DNA from: Burkholderiales bacterium
GTDB taxonomy: Bacteria > Pseudomonadota > Gammaproteobacteria > Burkholderiales > Burkholderiaceae_C
Length of the DNA: 9,096 nucleotides
Reading direction: 5' to 3'
NCBI GenBank assembly: GCA_947450745.1
Contig: CANFYD010000122.1
Coordinates: 1 to 9,096 of the forward strand
Under the pieces are notes generated by a model. The model had not been told where the DNA came from, made no database searches, and saw only the letters and a program-made list of their open reading frames with translations. This document shows, in pieces, positions 7,077-9,096 of the stretch. The first letter of the stretch is position 1. Each line of letters begins with the position of its first letter. The translations under genes were made by a program, and so were the position numbers.

Positions 7077-7081
7077 AAGAC

Positions 7082-7924
7082 ATGACGATCACAACGACAA
7101 CAGCGCGACTCGAAGGCAAGGTTGCCATCATCACCGGCTCCGGTGCCGGGCTCGGTGCGGAATGTGCCCATGTGCTGGCGGCCCATGGCGCACGCGTGGT
7201 GGTGGCTGACATCAACTTTGAATCGGCCTCTGAGACCGCCGCCGCGATTGTGGCGGCCGGCGGTGAGGCAATGGCTTGGCGCACCGACGTGACGTCGGAG
7301 GACGACATCCGGGCGATGGTAGCCGCCGTGATCGCGCGTTATGGCCGCATCGACGTGCTACACAACAATGCGGCGGCACTGGACACGGCGCAGCGCGGCG
7401 CTGACCGCGATGTGTGCAACGTCGCCATCGAGGCCTGGGACCGGGCGATGAACGTCAATGTGCGCGGCGCGATGTTGTGCTGCAAGCATGTGATCCCCGA
7501 GATGCTCAAGATCGGCGGCGGCTCCATCATCCATTCGACCTCGGGCTTTGGCCTGCTGGGCGATGTGACGCTGACTGCCTATGCCGCCTCCAAAGCGGCG
7601 CTGATGCAGCTCAGCCGCTCGGTGGCCGCGCAGTACGGCAAGCAGGGCGTGCGCTCGAACGCCATCATGATCGGCTTCGTCATCAACGATCACGCGCAAA
7701 AGAGCGTGCCGCAGGAAATCAAGGACATCTTGCTGGCCCAGCACCTGACGCCCGCGCTGGGCCACCCGAGGCAGATCGCCAACGTGGTGCTGTTCCTGGC
7801 CAGCGACGAATCATCTTTCATCACCGGCGACACGCTGGCGGTGGACGGCGGCTTCACCAGTCATTCCCCCGCAATGGTCCCGCTGCGCGAGTTCTTCGAG
7901 CGCATGGGTTCCAACAAACTTTGA
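7082..7924 (+). CDS. SDR-family NAD(P)-dependent oxidoreductase
   Basis: The product has 280 residues, the usual length for a classical short-chain dehydrogenase. The cofactor motif TGSGAGLG is at 18-25. D43, at the end of the second strand (VVVADINF), favours NAD over NADP. The NNAG-type motif reads NNAA at 95-98. The catalytic set is complete: N126 (NVNVRG), S154 (HSTSG), Y167 and K171 in YAASK. The C-terminal AVDGGFTSH segment is typical. One departure is that the usual Pro-Gly after the active site reads I197-G198 (NAIMIGFV). It most likely oxidises a secondary alcohol or reduces a ketone, and next to an enoyl-CoA hydratase a 3-hydroxyacyl-CoA or ring hydroxyl is a reasonable substrate, but this is inferred. 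It follows the repeat-rich gap and precedes the DUF1993 gene by 13 bases, so it probably heads a second transcription or translation block. Confidence 0.93.
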   Translation: MTITTTTARLEGKVAIITGSGAGLGAECAHVLAAHGARVVVADINFESASETAAAIVAAGGEAMAWRTDVTSEDDIRAMVAAVIARYGRIDVLHNNAAALDTAQRGADRDVCNVAIEAWDRAMNVNVRGAMLCCKHVIPEMLKIGGGSIIHSTSGFGLLGDVTLTAYAASKAALMQLSRSVAAQYGKQGVRSNAIMIGFVINDHAQKSVPQEIKDILLAQHLTPALGHPRQIANVVLFLASDESSFITGDTLAVDGGFTSHSPAMVPLREFFERMGSNKL

Positions 7925-7937
7925 CCAGGACTACCCC

Positions 7938-8447
7938 ATGACCATGACGATTCACGCAGCCAGCGCGCCCATCATTGCCCGCATGTTGAGCAACCTGGCG
8001 GTTTGGCTTGAAAAAGCGCAGGCCCATGCCGACGCCAAAAAATTCGACAGCGCTAATTACCTGGGTATGCGCTTGGCCCCGGACATGCTGCCGTTTGGGG
8101 CCCAGGTCAAGATCGCCTGCGACATTGGCCGCATGACGATGGCCAGACTGGCCGCCACCGAGGCACCGAAGTGGCCCGACGATGAAACCACGCTGGCCGC
8201 GCTGATCGTTCGAGTCCAGAAGGCGGTTGAGTATGTGGAGTCCTTCAGCGTTGCCGACGTGGAAGGTGCAACCAGCCGCGAAATCGTTGTGCCCCAGCGT
8301 GGCCGCGATGCGCTGGTGTTCAATGGTGAAACCTTGCTGCAGCGCTGGGCCTTGCCTAACGTCTTTTTCCACACCACCACCGCTTACGCCTTGCTGCGCC
8401 AGGCCGGTGTGGACATCGGCAAGGCCGACTATCTGGGCGCGGTTTGA
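7938..8447 (+). CDS. DUF1993 domain-containing protein
   Basis: The product has 169 residues, about the full length of the DUF1993 family. ATG 7938 is preceded by AGGA at 7927-7930 with 7 bases between; a second ATG two codons on (7944) is less well placed. Family features are the early SAPIIARMLSNLAVWLEKAQAHA helix, the highly conserved MRLAPDMLPFGAQVKIACD segment (49-67), the ALPNVFFHTTTAYALLRQAGV segment and the closing DYLGAV. These proteins are predicted to be helical, possibly a DinB-like four-helix bundle; H145 in FFHTTTAY and H22 could bind metal, although this is unproven. There is no signal peptide. No biochemical role is known. Its place between an SDR and a phosphotransferase, overlapping the latter's start, ties it to the same metabolic operon. 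Confidence 0.88.
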   Translation: MTMTIHAASAPIIARMLSNLAVWLEKAQAHADAKKFDSANYLGMRLAPDMLPFGAQVKIACDIGRMTMARLAATEAPKWPDDETTLAALIVRVQKAVEYVESFSVADVEGATSREIVVPQRGRDALVFNGETLLQRWALPNVFFHTTTAYALLRQAGVDIGKADYLGAV

Positions 8448-9096
8448 GCACCGCGGCCAGCGTGGACAGCAGCAAGACCGCTGAACCCGACTATGGTGCT
8501 GCAGGTGAGCTGAAGCTGCGCCAATTCGTCGAACAGATCACTGCTGGAACCATCACCCGCATGGAGCGGCAGGTGCGTTGGCGGCCGGCCTGGTTTGTGG
8601 AAGTGCAGCGCGGCACCGAGACGCTGCAACTGCACTTGCGCGGCGACCGGGGCGGCGATGTCAGCATCTTCCCGGAATTGCAGCGCGAGGCGGATGTGAT
8701 CAGCGTGTTGGGCGAGCACGGCATCAAGGTGCCAAAGGTTTACGGCGTTTGCCAAGACCCGCCTTGCATCGTGATGGACGCTATCTCTGGCAGCCGCAAC
8801 ATGGCTGATGCGGCCAGCGACGCCGAACGCAGCGCGATTGCCCGCGAGTACATGGGACAAGTGGCGGCGATGCACCAAGTGCCGGTCGCGCCGTTCGTGG
8901 CCAAGGGTATTCGTTTGCCTGAGGGCGCAGAAGCCATCTCGCTGGCGGGGCTGGAAGCCTATTTGCCGCTCTATTTGCGCACCAAGAGTCGGCCCGAGCC
9001 GATGTTGGAATTCGTGCTGGGCTGGATTCGGCGCAACGTGCCGCAACACCGCACGCAAGCGGCTTTCATCCAGTTTGATTCGGGCCAGTTCCTGCA
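8444..9096 (+). CDS. Phosphotransferase (APH/ACAD10-like) family protein, 3' end cut by window end
   Basis: The frame stays open to the window end, giving 217 residues. The likely start is TTG 8444, whose last two bases begin the TGA stop of the DUF1993 gene, a TTGA arrangement typical of translational coupling; GTG 8462 is the alternative, and neither has a good ribosome site. The N-lobe is recognisable: LQLHLRGDRGGDVSIFPELQ (61-80), then READVISVLGEHGIKVPKVYG (81-101) and CIVMDAISGSRNM (108-120), with an AAMHQV helix at 141-146. This resembles aminoglycoside-phosphotransferase-fold proteins that accompany acyl-CoA dehydrogenases. Some relatives, such as LvaA of Pseudomonas putida, phosphorylate hydroxyacyl-CoAs. 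The catalytic loop at the window edge reads QFDSGQFL (210-217) instead of the usual HGDxxxxN. The Asp is kept (D212), but His and Gly are replaced and the metal-binding Asn is absent or replaced by Q215. Antibiotic resistance is unlikely in this setting. Confidence 0.85.
   Translation, partial: MSTAASVDSSKTAEPDYGAAGELKLRQFVEQITAGTITRMERQVRWRPAWFVEVQRGTETLQLHLRGDRGGDVSIFPELQREADVISVLGEHGIKVPKVYGVCQDPPCIVMDAISGSRNMADAASDAERSAIAREYMGQVAAMHQVPVAPFVAKGIRLPEGAEAISLAGLEAYLPLYLRTKSRPEPMLEFVLGWIRRNVPQHRTQAAFIQFDSGQFL

Larger units (their letters stand above)
6750..7081. other. 332-bp intergenic region rich in inverted repeats
   Basis: This is the only gap over 300 bases. Short open frames occur on both strands, but they have low-complexity, arginine-rich products and no ribosome sites, so I call no gene. 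In order it holds a 7-bp stem ATCCCGC/GCGGGAT (6788-6794 with 6818-6824), an imperfect 25-bp inverted repeat (6821-6919) enclosing a 7-bp hairpin (6860-6876), and a palindrome-bounded unit (6949-7066). I see no convincing sigma-70 promoter; a TTGACC at 6886 has no matching -10 box. No hairpin is followed by a clear T-run, so intrinsic termination after the hydratase gene is unproven. The SDR gene downstream may need its own promoter or may be read through. Confidence 0.75.

Noticed and set aside
8444..9096. Aminoglycoside resistance gene
   Set aside because: The fold is that of aminoglycoside phosphotransferases, but the sequence resembles the family found beside acyl-CoA enzymes, and the catalytic loop departs from that of resistance enzymes.

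Overview
The window is GC-rich bacterial DNA. Eight genes lie on the + strand, mostly with gaps of a few to a few tens of bases, as in an operon. Gene content, GC-rich codon use and the type of dispersed palindromic repeat suggest a proteobacterium, most likely a betaproteobacterium of the order Burkholderiales. That placement is inferred; there is no rRNA or marker gene here to confirm it.

Left part (1-4909) is an envelope module. It starts with a DUF1329 (LolA-like fold) protein cut by the window start, followed by an exported YCF48/BNR-like beta-propeller protein and an 814-residue RND/MMPL-type transporter. This trio recurs in proteobacterial genomes, usually beside a DUF1302 outer-membrane protein, which would be expected just upstream of base 1. 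It is best read as a system moving a hydrophobic molecule across or into the envelope; the substrate is unknown.

Middle part (4935-6749) holds an uncharacterised 321-residue VOC-superfamily (glyoxalase-like) protein and an enoyl-CoA hydratase/isomerase with both catalytic glutamates. After these comes the only long gap (6750-7081, 332 bp). It holds no credible gene but is full of inverted repeats: an imperfect 25-bp inverted repeat, and a MITE-like unit bounded by two 22-bp arms that are themselves palindromic and end 15 bases before the next start codon.

Right part (7082-9096) has a classical short-chain dehydrogenase, a DUF1993 protein, and a phosphotransferase (APH/ACAD10-like) cut by the window end. 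The phosphotransferase starts at a TTG that overlaps the DUF1993 stop codon.

Together the genes look like part of a catabolic cluster for a hydrophobic compound handled as CoA thioesters: uptake or envelope handling by DUF1329/YCF48/RND, hydration and dehydrogenation by the hydratase and SDR, and possibly phosphorylation by the APH-like protein. The substrate (steroid, terpenoid, aromatic, fatty acid or other) cannot be read from this sequence. The least explained items are the envelope trio, the orphan VOC protein, the phosphotransferase with an atypical catalytic loop, and the composite repeat.
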